A stretch of DNA of 64,000 bases, from NCBI RefSeq assembly GCF_035481615.1, contig NZ_JAYKOT010000003.1, forward strand, positions 868,001 through 932,000. The letters are read 5' to 3'. Positions 8,623 through 15,385 of the stretch are shown here, in pieces. Both the position numbers and the translations under genes were made by a program. Origin of the DNA: Citroniella saccharovorans (GTDB lineage: Bacteria > Bacillota > Clostridia > Tissierellales > Peptoniphilaceae). The notes under the pieces are model-generated. The model was not told the origin of the DNA. It ran no database searches and worked only from the letters and a program-made list of their open reading frames with translations. The stretch's first letter is position 1, and each line of letters opens with the position of its first letter.

Positions 8623-9114
8623 ATGCACCCAATGTTACAAAAAAATGTAGATTCTAATTTCATTACAGAAGAACAAGCAAACTACATTGAAAAAGCAATC
8701 GAAAATAAAGAAAGTATTATTATTTCAGGACACAGATCAGCTGGAGTTAGAGTATTTATGGCTACTATTATGGCTATAGTAAAATCTAAATATAATACAA
8801 AACAAGTTAAAAATGAAGAATCAATCGAAGGTGGAGTTGATTATTATTTAATTCCTGGTATTGATGGAGACTTTGAAGCTATTGTACAAAAAGCTTTTAA
8901 CGATGCAAACATTGTTACTTTAAAAGAACCTGAACATCCATATTCAATTCTTAAGATTATGAAAAAAGCTGCTAAAGAAGGCGGAGATACTAATAGAGTT
9001 GTAACACTTCTTGAATGTAGAAAAATTGATGGCGTTCCATTCCTAATCAATTTAAATAGACATATGTATGATAATGGAAAAGTTGTTAAAGAAGAAACTC
9101 CAAGAGAGTTTTAA
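8623..9114 (+). CDS. Conserved-looking protein of unknown function with a P-loop-like N-terminal motif
   Basis: 163 aa, good ribosome binding site (AGGAGG) and its own promoter and terminator, so clearly expressed. After a short helix comes SIIISGHRSAGVRVFMATIM (residues about 29-48). Its layout, a hydrophobic strand followed by G-H-R-S-A-G and a helix, recalls the Walker A region of secretion-type or twitching-motility ATPases, but the essential GK[ST] is absent. A later ECRKIDGVPFLINL segment looks like a terminal beta element. I do not recognise a family. It could be a degenerate, non-catalytic ATPase-derived domain; no role is inferred from sdaA upstream. Confidence 0.75.
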   Translation: MHPMLQKNVDSNFITEEQANYIEKAIENKESIIISGHRSAGVRVFMATIMAIVKSKYNTKQVKNEESIEGGVDYYLIPGIDGDFEAIVQKAFNDANIVTLKEPEHPYSILKIMKKAAKEGGDTNRVVTLLECRKIDGVPFLINLNRHMYDNGKVVKEETPREF

Positions 9115-9134
9115 TTAATCTTTTTAAATTCATA

Positions 9135-9175
9135 ATACCCTCTATACTAAATTTAGTATAGAGGGTATTTATTTT
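9135..9175 (+). terminator. Strong Rho-independent terminator
   Basis: A perfect 34-bp palindrome (17 bp each side, 9135-9168) followed by T-rich sequence ends the 163-aa gene. It may also work on the other strand. Confidence 0.9.
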
Positions 9176-9343
9176 ATTGAAAATTAGGTTAAATTGTTTT
9201 TGAAATTTAAACTTAAAATAAGAATTATATTTACTAGATTTCTTTTATATTTTAAATAATATTTTTTATAATATAATTTTATTTTGAGTATCTTATTTTA
9301 TATAAATATAGATGAAATAATTATAACTGGATTAAATCTTTTA

Positions 9344-9392
9344 CAGAAAAAAAGCTGTCAAGAAATTATTTTCTTTCTTGGCAGCTCTTTTA
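9344..9392 (-). terminator. Terminator between converging genes
   Basis: Stem of 13 bp (9353-9365 with 9374-9386, one G-U pair), flanked by A-run on the left and T-run on the right. It lies 50 bp after the flavodoxin stop on the reverse strand; either orientation could function. The rest of 9176-9446 is AT-rich with no ORF. Confidence 0.75.
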
Positions 9393-9446
9393 AGCAAATA
9401 TATTTTTTATTTAAATATTTGTCTATTAATATAAAATGAATTATTT

Positions 9447-10046
9447 TTAATTTAATAATTTTTCTGTAATTTGAATTACTCTTTTTGCTTGATCTCTAAC
9501 AGCATCTTCTAAATCGTTAGCAAAGCCATCATTTGTCGCAGTTCCACTAGTTCCATAAGGATTGCCGCCTGCTTTATAAATAGCATCACTAGTAAATCCT
9601 GGTGAAACTATTATTGCTCCCCAATGCATAGCAGTAGTATATATTGTCCTTATTGTTTCTTCTTGACCACCATTATTATTTTGTGCAGAAGTCATGGCTG
9701 AAACTACTTTATTAGCTAACTTTCCTTCTGCCCAAACTCCTCCCTGCAAATCTATATAATGCTTCATCTGGCTAGAAATATTACCAAATCTAGTAGGAGA
9801 TGAGAATATTATGGCATCAGCCCATACTAAATCATCTGAATCAGCTTCTTTTATGTCTTTAGAATCCTCAAGATATTTTTCCCATGCTGGATTTTCTTTG
9901 GCCTCACTTATATCCCTAAGTTCTCTAACTTTTCTCAATCTTACTTCAGCACCTGATTTTTCTCCTGCTTCTTTTGCCCAATTAGCCATTTGAAAATTAT
10001 GACCAGTCATTGAATAATAAACAATTAATAATTTTACTTTTTTCAA
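9447..10046 (-). CDS. Flavodoxin-family NAD(P)H:quinone oxidoreductase, WrbA-like
   Basis: 199 aa, the WrbA length. N-terminal FMN-phosphate loop YYSMTGHNFQMA, then DAIIFSSPTRFGNISSQMKHYID and GLxGG-like QGGVWAEGKLANK, and SAQNNNGGQEETIRTIYT, all in the positions expected of WrbA (two-electron quinone reduction, oxidative-stress protection). Single-gene unit with its own ribosome binding site (AGGAGGAAAT) and downstream terminator. Confidence 0.88.
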   Translation of the reverse strand: MKKVKLLIVYYSMTGHNFQMANWAKEAGEKSGAEVRLRKVRELRDISEAKENPAWEKYLEDSKDIKEADSDDLVWADAIIFSSPTRFGNISSQMKHYIDLQGGVWAEGKLANKVVSAMTSAQNNNGGQEETIRTIYTTAMHWGAIIVSPGFTSDAIYKAGGNPYGTSGTATNDGFANDLEDAVRDQAKRVIQITEKLLN

Positions 10047-10151
10047 TAATTTCCTCCTATATAATAATTTTCATGATAGTTAAATTAAATTTTTTAAATA
10101 TTCCCATGATATATATCTTATACCCAAAATATTATTAACTATTTAAAATTA

Positions 10152-10304
10152 TTATTTATTTTTATTTTTCTTTTTTATTTTTAAATTTTCCTCTTCAATA
10201 TTTCTTTCTCTTTCTTCTCTTATTCTTCTATTATGTTTAATCTTTAAATAAATAACAGCTACAAAAATTAAAATTGCTAAAAGTAATCTTATAAAATCGT
10301 CCAT
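10152..10304 (-). CDS. Small single-span membrane protein, 50 aa
   Basis: ATG 10304, TAA 10152-10154, with an AAAGGAGA ribosome binding site. Begins MDDFIRLLLAILIFVAVIYL, a clean membrane helix, followed by a very basic/acidic tail (NRRIREERERNIEEEN, then Lys/Asn-rich). The shape is a topology-defining N-out helix with charged cytoplasmic tail. No family recognised. Confidence 0.65.
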   Translation of the reverse strand: MDDFIRLLLAILIFVAVIYLKIKHNRRIREERERNIEEENLKIKKKNKNK

Positions 10305-10465
10305 ATTCTCTCCTTTATTTTTGTGTCTTATTTATATTATACTAAAAATAATTATAAAAAAAAGACCTAAGAAAAGTCTTAAATCTATTGACAGATCAGT
10401 AAAAGAAAATATGTTACATTTTTACAAAGTTCTAATTTATAACATTATTCATGGCTTTTTTTCTT

Positions 10466-10485
10466 AGTTGGTAAAAAGTTGGCAC
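10466..10485 (+). repeat. Left copy of 20-bp direct repeat (integrase arm/att region)
   Basis: AGTTGGTAAAAAGTTGGCAC, 19 of 20 identical to 17095-17114. Within each copy AGTTGG occurs twice, 11 bp apart, the form of integrase arm-type binding sites. A preceding ATTCATGGC also resembles ATTCATAGC before the right copy. Confidence 0.7.
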
Positions 10486-10525
10486 GGGTTTTTTTACTAA
10501 CAATAATATAACTTGTTTCATTTTT

Positions 10526-10740
10526 CTACAGCATTTTTGTTCCAGAATAAAGACCACAAGCCGATAAACCATAGCCGATACCTACTAGAATTTTATCTGA
10601 AGAAAATCCATTTTTTAGAAAAAAACCACTCCAATTAAGATACTTGCAAGTGGTATAAACTTCTTATCTATATCAAATTTTTTCACTACTTCTAAAATCC
10701 GAACAATAAGTGGAACGATTAAGGTATCAAAATTACTCAT
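10526..10740 (-). pseudogene. Phage holin-like small membrane protein, frameshifted
   Basis: Starts at ATG 10740 behind AAAGGGGAA. First frame: MSNFDTLIVPLIVRILEVVK... then membrane segment LASILIGVVFF and a stop. Reading on after the T7 run (complement of 10619-10625) in the next frame gives LKNGFSSDKILVGIGYGLSA and CGLYSGTKML, i.e. the second hydrophobic segment. So one T is missing (length 215 = 3n+2). About 71 aa when repaired, like small holin-type proteins of Firmicute phages. Confidence 0.6.
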
Positions 10741-10776
10741 TATCTTCCCCTTTAATCTCATCAGTAAATTCTGCCA

Positions 10777-11076
10777 CTATTTCTCACTTCCATATATCAC
10801 ATATTCGTCTCTGTGTGTAGATATAGACTTTACACGATAATCTTTTCCCCTATACCTAACATAGTCAAAGTCATCTTCAATAATCCCCTTAATCCTAAAA
10901 ACCAAATTATCATTTCCTACAGTACCAAATATTAGCTTTTCATTCTCAAGGCCAACTCCATTTACATTTGCCATAAACTTACCAACTTCCACCAGTTTAT
11001 CTACAGAATTACCAGTTTCATAATCAAATTGATTACTTTCAGTCTTCAGCAAAGTTATATTTTTGTCATATCTCAT
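10777..11076 (-). CDS. Phage head-closure / head-tail adaptor protein
   Basis: 99 aa. Position (right after the gp6-like connector, overlapping by 4 nt) and the beta-rich sequence ending in DFDYVRYRGKDYRVKSIS fit the small head-closure (stopper) proteins of siphoviruses that bind the connector ring. Intact ORF. Next expected genes (tail completion, major tail) are missing; the holin follows at once, indicating a deletion. Confidence 0.65.
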   Translation of the reverse strand: MRYDKNITLLKTESNQFDYETGNSVDKLVEVGKFMANVNGVGLENEKLIFGTVGNDNLVFRIKGIIEDDFDYVRYRGKDYRVKSISTHRDEYVIYGSEK

Positions 11077-11423
11077 AGAAATCTAATCATCCTATCTTTT
11101 TCAAGCTCTTCAGCATTTTCCTTATCCAAAAACCTTTGAATATCGTCTAGGTATTCATCAAAATCATTTTTGTTATAAATAGCAGACCTACCTTCAACGG
11201 ATTCCGATTGCATTCCCTCTGAGCCAATTCGATTAAATCTCTTAACCGATACTTCAACAACAATATAGTTTAGTTTTTTAGGCACTTCTTCATAACTACT
11301 TGGTAAATATCCCATCATTCTGTCATTGGTTATTTCAACAATCTTAGCAATTAGATCCCTTTGATTATCCGATTCATTTTTATCCGGGAAAACCAAAGCC
11401 AGTACATCATCAAGAATTGGCAT
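11073..11423 (-). CDS. Phage gp6-like head-tail connector
   Basis: 116 aa, mostly helical, with the EVPKKLNYIVVEVSVKRFNRIGSEGMQSESVEG segment typical of gp6/gp15-type connector proteins (helix, then a Gly-Ser turn that lines the ring). Lies downstream of capsid genes as in HK97/SPP1-like phages. Open and apparently undamaged. Confidence 0.75.
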   Translation of the reverse strand: MPILDDVLALVFPDKNESDNQRDLIAKIVEITNDRMMGYLPSSYEEVPKKLNYIVVEVSVKRFNRIGSEGMQSESVEGRSAIYNKNDFDEYLDDIQRFLDKENAEELEKDRMIRFL

Positions 11424-11432
11424 ATCTCACCC

Positions 11433-11612
11433 CTATTTCTTAGGTGTTTCTTCAACCTTTTTAACTTCTTCAATTACAGGAATAACCGCAACTCCTGCAG
11501 AAACAAGCTCTTTAGCCCTATCTTCATCTTCATAATCTAAAAGGGAGCCTGCATATACAAGCTTCCCTTTTCTTTCTTTGTCTTTAAAACCTATAATAAC
11601 TTTTATAATCAT
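11433..11612 (-). CDS. Small phage protein between capsid and connector, 59 aa
   Basis: Begins ATG 11612, overlapping the capsid stop by one base (TAATG), which implies translational coupling. Sequence MIIKVIIGFKDKERKGKLVY... with a C-terminal VEEVKK-type acidic/basic tail. Many Firmicute phages carry a similar small protein at this place; its role is not known to me. Confidence 0.6.
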   Translation of the reverse strand: MIIKVIIGFKDKERKGKLVYAGSLLDYEDEDRAKELVSAGVAVIPVIEEVKKVEETPKK

Positions 11613-12490
11613 TATACTGTTGGCACCTCAGCTTCAATAGTTACCTTAAAGACACCGTCAAGCCTTTCAGCATAAAGAGCAATAGCAGATAACGTAACAG
11701 TCTCTGCATTTAATCTTTGCTTATCCACATCCTTAGTAACTCCAATAATTCAAGTAGAATCAGTTACAAAATCAAAAGCCTTACCAAGTTCACCACCATT
11801 TACAACAGCATAAGATATACATAAATTATCAGAAGCAGTCGCATATAAAGTGCCTTTGTCTACAGATGAAGTAATTACTGCAATGTCAGCACCTAAGAAA
11901 TTTTGAACATAATTAAGACCGAACTCCTTTTGAACCGTAATATTAGCCTTAGCTAAATAATCAGCTGCATCCATTGGGTTAATAAACACAATAGTATTTA
12001 CACCATCATCTTCGAAAACCTTTTGAACAGATCCCCAGCCTTGAGCCATAGCCCCCTGAAGACCCTTACCCTTGGCAGTTCCAGTAGCAGTAGCAAGTTG
12101 AGCAAAAAGCTTAGTTCTAATATCTTTTTGTAGCTCCTTGATAAGTTCACCATCAGTTAAAGTAACGGCCCTATCAAAGCCATATTTTTGAATATCTTCA
12201 GCTGCAACAGCCTTTCTATGCTTTGAGAACTTAAGCTCAATAGGATCCCCATCTTCAAGTTCAACTTGAGATAGAGGAATTAAATCTCCCTTATCAACTT
12301 CACCACTTTTTAAAACAACCTTAGACTTATAAGTCTTAATCACAGAACCAACAGGCATAGGTAACTTTCTTTCAATCCCCAGCATTTGTTGTAAAGTGGT
12401 CATTTTCTTTCCAAACATTTCAGCAAAATCAATCGATTGAGCCTTATTTAATTTTTCAGTTAATCCTTCTAATTTAGCCATTATTATCAC
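11612..12490 (-). pseudogene. Phage major capsid protein, in-frame TGA
   Basis: Starts MIIMAKLEGLTEK (the ATG of MAKLEG is the likely start). The main part shows capsid features (KSGEVDKGDLIPLSQVELED, VFINPMDAADYLAKA, GADIAVITSS). A TGA at 11750-11752 interrupts DFVTDST; the same frame continues IIGVTKDVDKQRLNAETVTL and ends in a C-terminal domain with TAA at 11612-11614. About 290 codons in all. The stop would remove ~45 residues including the strand that completes the fold, so the product is probably non-functional. Confidence 0.8.
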
Positions 12491-12493
12491 TCC

Positions 12494-13048
12494 TTAATCA
12501 AATAATTCAATATTATCAGCTATCATTCTTCTTCTTTCAATAGGATCCTTAATCTCTAAAATTTCAGCCTTAGATAAACCCTTAGACCCAGCCATCTTTT
12601 TTGGAGTAGTCCCCTTTAGCTTTTCCTTTACAGCCTTTTCAAGTTCAGTCTTAAAGTACATTATAAAGTTTGAAGAGTTTTTCTTAGTGTCTTCTGCGTT
12701 ATTAGTTACAAGCATATCTACAAGCTCATCAGAAACAGAAATTCCCTCTTCCTTAAAAGAGTTTCTAACTTCTTTTGCAAGCTTGTTTCTTAAGTTTTCA
12801 GATTTGAGAGAATTTAATTCATCCTCAATCTTTTCTTTTTCATACTTAAGCTTTTCATTGGCATTCATATTTGCCAGCTTTTCTGCTTCAGAAATCTCTT
12901 CTTCCTTTTTCTTTTGCTACTTTGCAAACTTCTCCGAGATAATCCTATCCAAATCTTCATCAGAATATTTCTTTTCAGAAACCTCTTTTTCTTCCGTCTT
13001 TACTTCTTCAGTTTTCACTTCGTCTTTTGTTTCTAAATTTTCGTCCAT
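12494..13048 (-). pseudogene. Phage capsid scaffolding protein (DUF4355-like), in-frame TAG
   Basis: ATG 13048 with GGAGGAAG ribosome binding site. N-terminal acidic region (Glu/Lys/Val-rich), then YSDEDLDRIISEKFAK, a TAG at 12917-12919, and in the same frame QKKKEEEISEAEKLA leading into the long coiled coil and C-terminal GLSKAEILEIKDPIERRRMI. TAG most likely replaced TGG (Trp). Ordered immediately upstream of the capsid gene, as scaffold genes are. An internal ATG at 12868 could give a truncated protein. Confidence 0.8.
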
Positions 13049-13264
13049 ATCTTCCTCCATAATTTATACTTACAATGCTTAAGTTTCCATATAGTTTTGA
13101 GTCGTAAATGCTTGGACATATAAAAATAGACAGTTTATAGACTTATCCAGGTCTTGTCTTCTTCCTAAAGACGCGAAATTCCTTATATCTTCACACGATT
13201 AACTCACGATTAATTCGTGTAGATATCAACTTTTGTTTTAGATTTTAACACGATTATTTCATGA
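13049..13264 (-). other. 216-bp non-coding leader before the scaffold-capsid genes
   Basis: No ORF. Contains two pairs of an 8-bp repeat CACGATTA (13194-13201 and 13205-13212; 13249-13256 and a variant CATGATTA 13260-13267), each pair offset by exactly 11 bp, plus an inverted copy (TAATTCGTG). The part nearest the scaffold start, with ACTTAAGCATTGTAAGT, could fold. A regulator-binding site or structured phage leader is possible. Confidence 0.4.
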
Positions 13265-13654
13265 TTATTGTTTCAATATACTATTTAGTCTTGTAATATC
13301 TTCAGGCTTATGCCCATCATATTCTGGAGCATATTCCAATTCTTTTACCTTGAAATTATCCCAATAATCTAAATGATAATGATAAGTATATTGCCCTTCA
13401 GGAGTTTTTATTCCACATATAAAATAATTGTCATACATTGTTCCGTCACTATGATACTTTGATTTCCATGATATATCTTGATTTTGGTTAAGTATTATCG
13501 AAAAAAGTACCATTCTATGAAAATAGAGTTCGTCAAATGTATGGTACCCATCTGATATACCGCCTGTATCTTCTCCGTCATCTTTCATTTGCTTAAGGAC
13601 CGAGTTTATAAATCCTTTCATAATATGGGCTGTTGGTTTTTTTACGTGTTTCAT
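13265..13654 (-). CDS. Phage-associated protein resembling the WDGH family
   Basis: 129 aa from ATG 13654, which has a good GGAGGAA; the TTG 12 nt upstream lies inside that ribosome binding site. Conserved-looking blocks YHTFDELYFHRMVLFSI, WKSKYHSDGTMYDNYFICGI, TPEGQYTYHYHLDYWD and YAPEYDGH match small phage proteins known as WDGH-domain proteins (here W is replaced by Y). Rich in His/Tyr/Asp, possibly metal-binding. Function unknown. Starts directly after the terminator of the first toxin-immunity cassette. Confidence 0.55.
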   Translation of the reverse strand: MKHVKKPTAHIMKGFINSVLKQMKDDGEDTGGISDGYHTFDELYFHRMVLFSIILNQNQDISWKSKYHSDGTMYDNYFICGIKTPEGQYTYHYHLDYWDNFKVKELEYAPEYDGHKPEDITRLNSILKQ

Positions 13655-13666
13655 GATTTCCTCCAA

Positions 13667-13707
13667 TAAAAAAGCACCTCTAACATTTATTTGTCAGTGT
13701 GCTTTAT
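13667..13707 (-). terminator. Terminator after first putative immunity gene (copy A)
   Basis: On the reverse strand AAAGCAC A CTGACA ... TGTTAG AG GTGCTTTTTT (arms 13671-13677 and 13699-13705, extended inside). Closely related in sequence to the terminator at 15055-15095, including the following GGAGG. Confidence 0.8.
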
Positions 13708-13902
13708 TTAATCTAATATTTCTATTTTTTTAATCTCAGATTGATTGATTAAAACATTCTCAAATTCAAGCATGTTTTCTTCATCGCCATCATCTTTTAA
13801 ATAAAAATTAGTACATCTTATATTTTTCCAATTATCTCCATCTGTAAAATAAATATTAACAAACCTGTTCTTTGACTTTTTCATAACTTCTACATTAACC
13901 AT
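13708..13902 (-). CDS. Small acidic protein, putative immunity protein for the adjacent toxin domain
   Basis: 64 aa: MVNVEVMKKSKNRFVNIYFT... then DGDEENMLEFENVLINQSEIKKIEI. Starts 2 bp after the stop of the MuF-Ntox50-like gene and is ended by its own terminator. Small size, acidic character and tight coupling are what is expected of an immunity gene, but I cannot place it in a named Imm family; the role is inferred from position. Confidence 0.5.
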   Translation of the reverse strand: MVNVEVMKKSKNRFVNIYFTDGDNWKNIRCTNFYLKDDGDEENMLEFENVLINQSEIKKIEILD

Positions 13903-13903
13903 C

Positions 13904-14797
13904 TTATCTTTCCTCCCTTGGAACTAAATGTACCCATTTATTATCTTTGTAGTGAATACTAAAGTATTTACTCTTGATACCATTAATGATTCCTACAAAA
14001 TCACGATAATTTATAAACTCTTTCTTTGTCCAAATTCCACGCTTATCCCTTTTTAATTCTCCAGTTCCTGCTGTTTCATTAATAATATTTTGAATTTCTT
14101 TTTCAGAAGGAATAATAACACTTTTTCCTTTATCATATCTCTTACTATTAATATTATGTTCCTCATATTTTTCATGATTTAATATTTTCTCATGATGCTT
14201 AATCCAGTTTCTTATAGCTTCATCATCTTGTACCTCAATTGGCTTATCTATATTATACCCCAAATCTTCATCTTTATCCATATCATAATACGCAGCAACA
14301 CTACATCTACAAAAGGGATGCATAGGTGGAAGAGTATTACCCATGCTGGCATCTTTCATATCGAAAACTTGATTATTAAAAGGTGCACATATATGACAAG
14401 CTCCAGGTTCAGCTATCCAAATATATTTATCATATCCGCCCTCTTTCATTAGCTTTAGTCCTGCCCAAACTTGTACCCTTGCAGTTTCAGTAACAGCTAG
14501 CCTAAAAGCATTAAAAAGAGCATTTTCTTTACCAGTATCTGACATATTCCTTTTCAAATGCTCATGCATTATTCCAGACCACTGCCTAGGATTTTCTCCA
14601 AGTATAAGAGACCTGTGAAGTCCATTTTCAAGGCTATTTTGTAATTCCTGGCCATTTACCCAGATCCTATTACTAAACGAAGTACCTTTGAAATCTCCAT
14701 TTATTATAGCCTCTTGGTCTTTTAATACTTTCTTTAATGTCTCATCACCAAGACCAAGAATACCTGCTTGTCTTTTAGCTTCTTCTAAGTGCCATCT
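13904..14797 (-). pseudogene. MuF-type phage head protein with C-terminal Ntox50-like toxin domain, 5' truncated
   Basis: An open frame continues upstream of the ATG at 14569 to an in-frame TAA at 14798-14800: RWHLEEAKRQAGILGLGDET... This is the middle of a MuF (SPP1 gp7-like) minor head protein. The zinc-type motif CHIC ... HPFCRC is intact. The last ~75 residues (IIPSEKEIQNIINETAGTG, KRGIWTKKEFI, KYFSIHYKDNKWVHLVP) match the pattern of polymorphic toxin type 50 (Ntox50, predicted RNase). The N-terminal half is lost to a deletion, but from ATG 14569 a 221-aa protein with the toxin domain can still be made. Confidence 0.7.
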
Positions 14798-14836
14798 TTA
14801 TTCATTGGTGGGAGTTTGATTTCCATATTTTTTCAA
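14798..14836 (-). pseudogene. First 12 codons of phage terminase large subunit, fused at a deletion point
   Basis: TTG at 14836-14834, preceded by AAAGGAG, encodes MKKYGNQTPTNE before the stop. Siphovirus large terminases of Firmicutes commonly begin with KYGNQTPT followed by SVVLPY. Here the sequence jumps directly into MuF coding sequence, so terminase, portal and the MuF N-terminus were deleted. Confidence 0.45.
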
Positions 14837-14877
14837 TATTCCAAACTCCTTTGTATAATATTGCTATTTTACATTTG

Positions 14878-15043
14878 TCAAATTTTATTTCTCTTAATCA
14901 TGTCTTTAATATCCTTTTCTATTTTATACTGCTCAAAAATTTCTTTCAAAGAAAAAAATCAATGCTATTATAAAAACACAAACCTTAACAGTTAAGATGA
15001 AGCCGATTAAAAATATCACATATCCTATTAAAGCTTTTATCAT
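14878..15043 (-). pseudogene. Small phage membrane protein, frameshifted
   Basis: ATG 15043 with GGAGGTAAAA. MIKALIGYVIFLIGFILTVK, then a second hydrophobic stretch VCVFIIALIF and, after a T7 run, the other frame gives SLKEIFEQYKIEKDIKDMIK ending at TGA 14878. About 54 aa if repaired. Follows terminator copy B exactly as the WDGH-like gene follows copy A. Confidence 0.35.
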
Positions 15044-15054
15044 TTTTACCTCCA

Positions 15055-15095
15055 ATAAAAAAGCACATCTAAAATATAATTGTTAGTGTGCTTAT
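15055..15095 (-). terminator. Terminator after second putative immunity gene (copy B)
   Basis: AAGCACA/TGTGCTT (15061-15067 with 15087-15093) with inner CTAA/TTAG pairing and T-run, overlapping the stop codon of the 97-aa gene. Homologous to copy A at 13667-13707; the similarity extends into the next gene's GGAGG. Confidence 0.75.
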
Positions 15096-15385
15096 TCAAA
15101 AACAATATTCAATTTTTCATTAATAATATTTGGGATTACCCAAGCACAGTAATCATTCCATTTTGAAAGATTAATTTTATTAATGAACTCTTTATTAAAT
15201 GTCTCAACTTCTTCTTTTGGTATCAACCAACCATATAAAGAATCGACTTCCATTCCATTAAATTGTACATCCTCACATTGACCAAAATCTAAGAAAAAAA
15301 CTTTATTTAATTTATTAGCTTCAGCTTGAACTAATTCGAAAAATTTAATAAATTCATTATTTTCCTGTGTTCTTAATCCTAGCAT
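15092..15385 (-). CDS. Putative immunity protein for the second MuF-linked toxin domain
   Basis: 97 aa from ATG 15385 (GGAGG 9 nt upstream; the GTG at 15394 is too close to it). MLGLRTQENNEFIKFFELVQ, FFLDFGQCEDVQFNGMEVD, LYGWLIPKEEVETFNKEF: a small, acidic, aromatic-rich alpha/beta protein. Its start overlaps the end of the MuF gene by 29 nt, so translation is coupled. Immunity function is inferred from this arrangement and from the parallel first cassette. Confidence 0.5.
   Translation of the reverse strand: MLGLRTQENNEFIKFFELVQAEANKLNKVFFLDFGQCEDVQFNGMEVDSLYGWLIPKEEVETFNKEFINKINLSKWNDYCAWVIPNIINEKLNIVFE

Noticed and set aside
11750..12919. Alternative genetic code or phage stop reassignment
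   Set aside because: Two different stop codons (TGA, TAG) are affected, other genes in the remnant have TAA nonsense codons and frameshifts, and normal genes end with all three stops. Mutation is the simpler account, although it is listed as a low-interest check.
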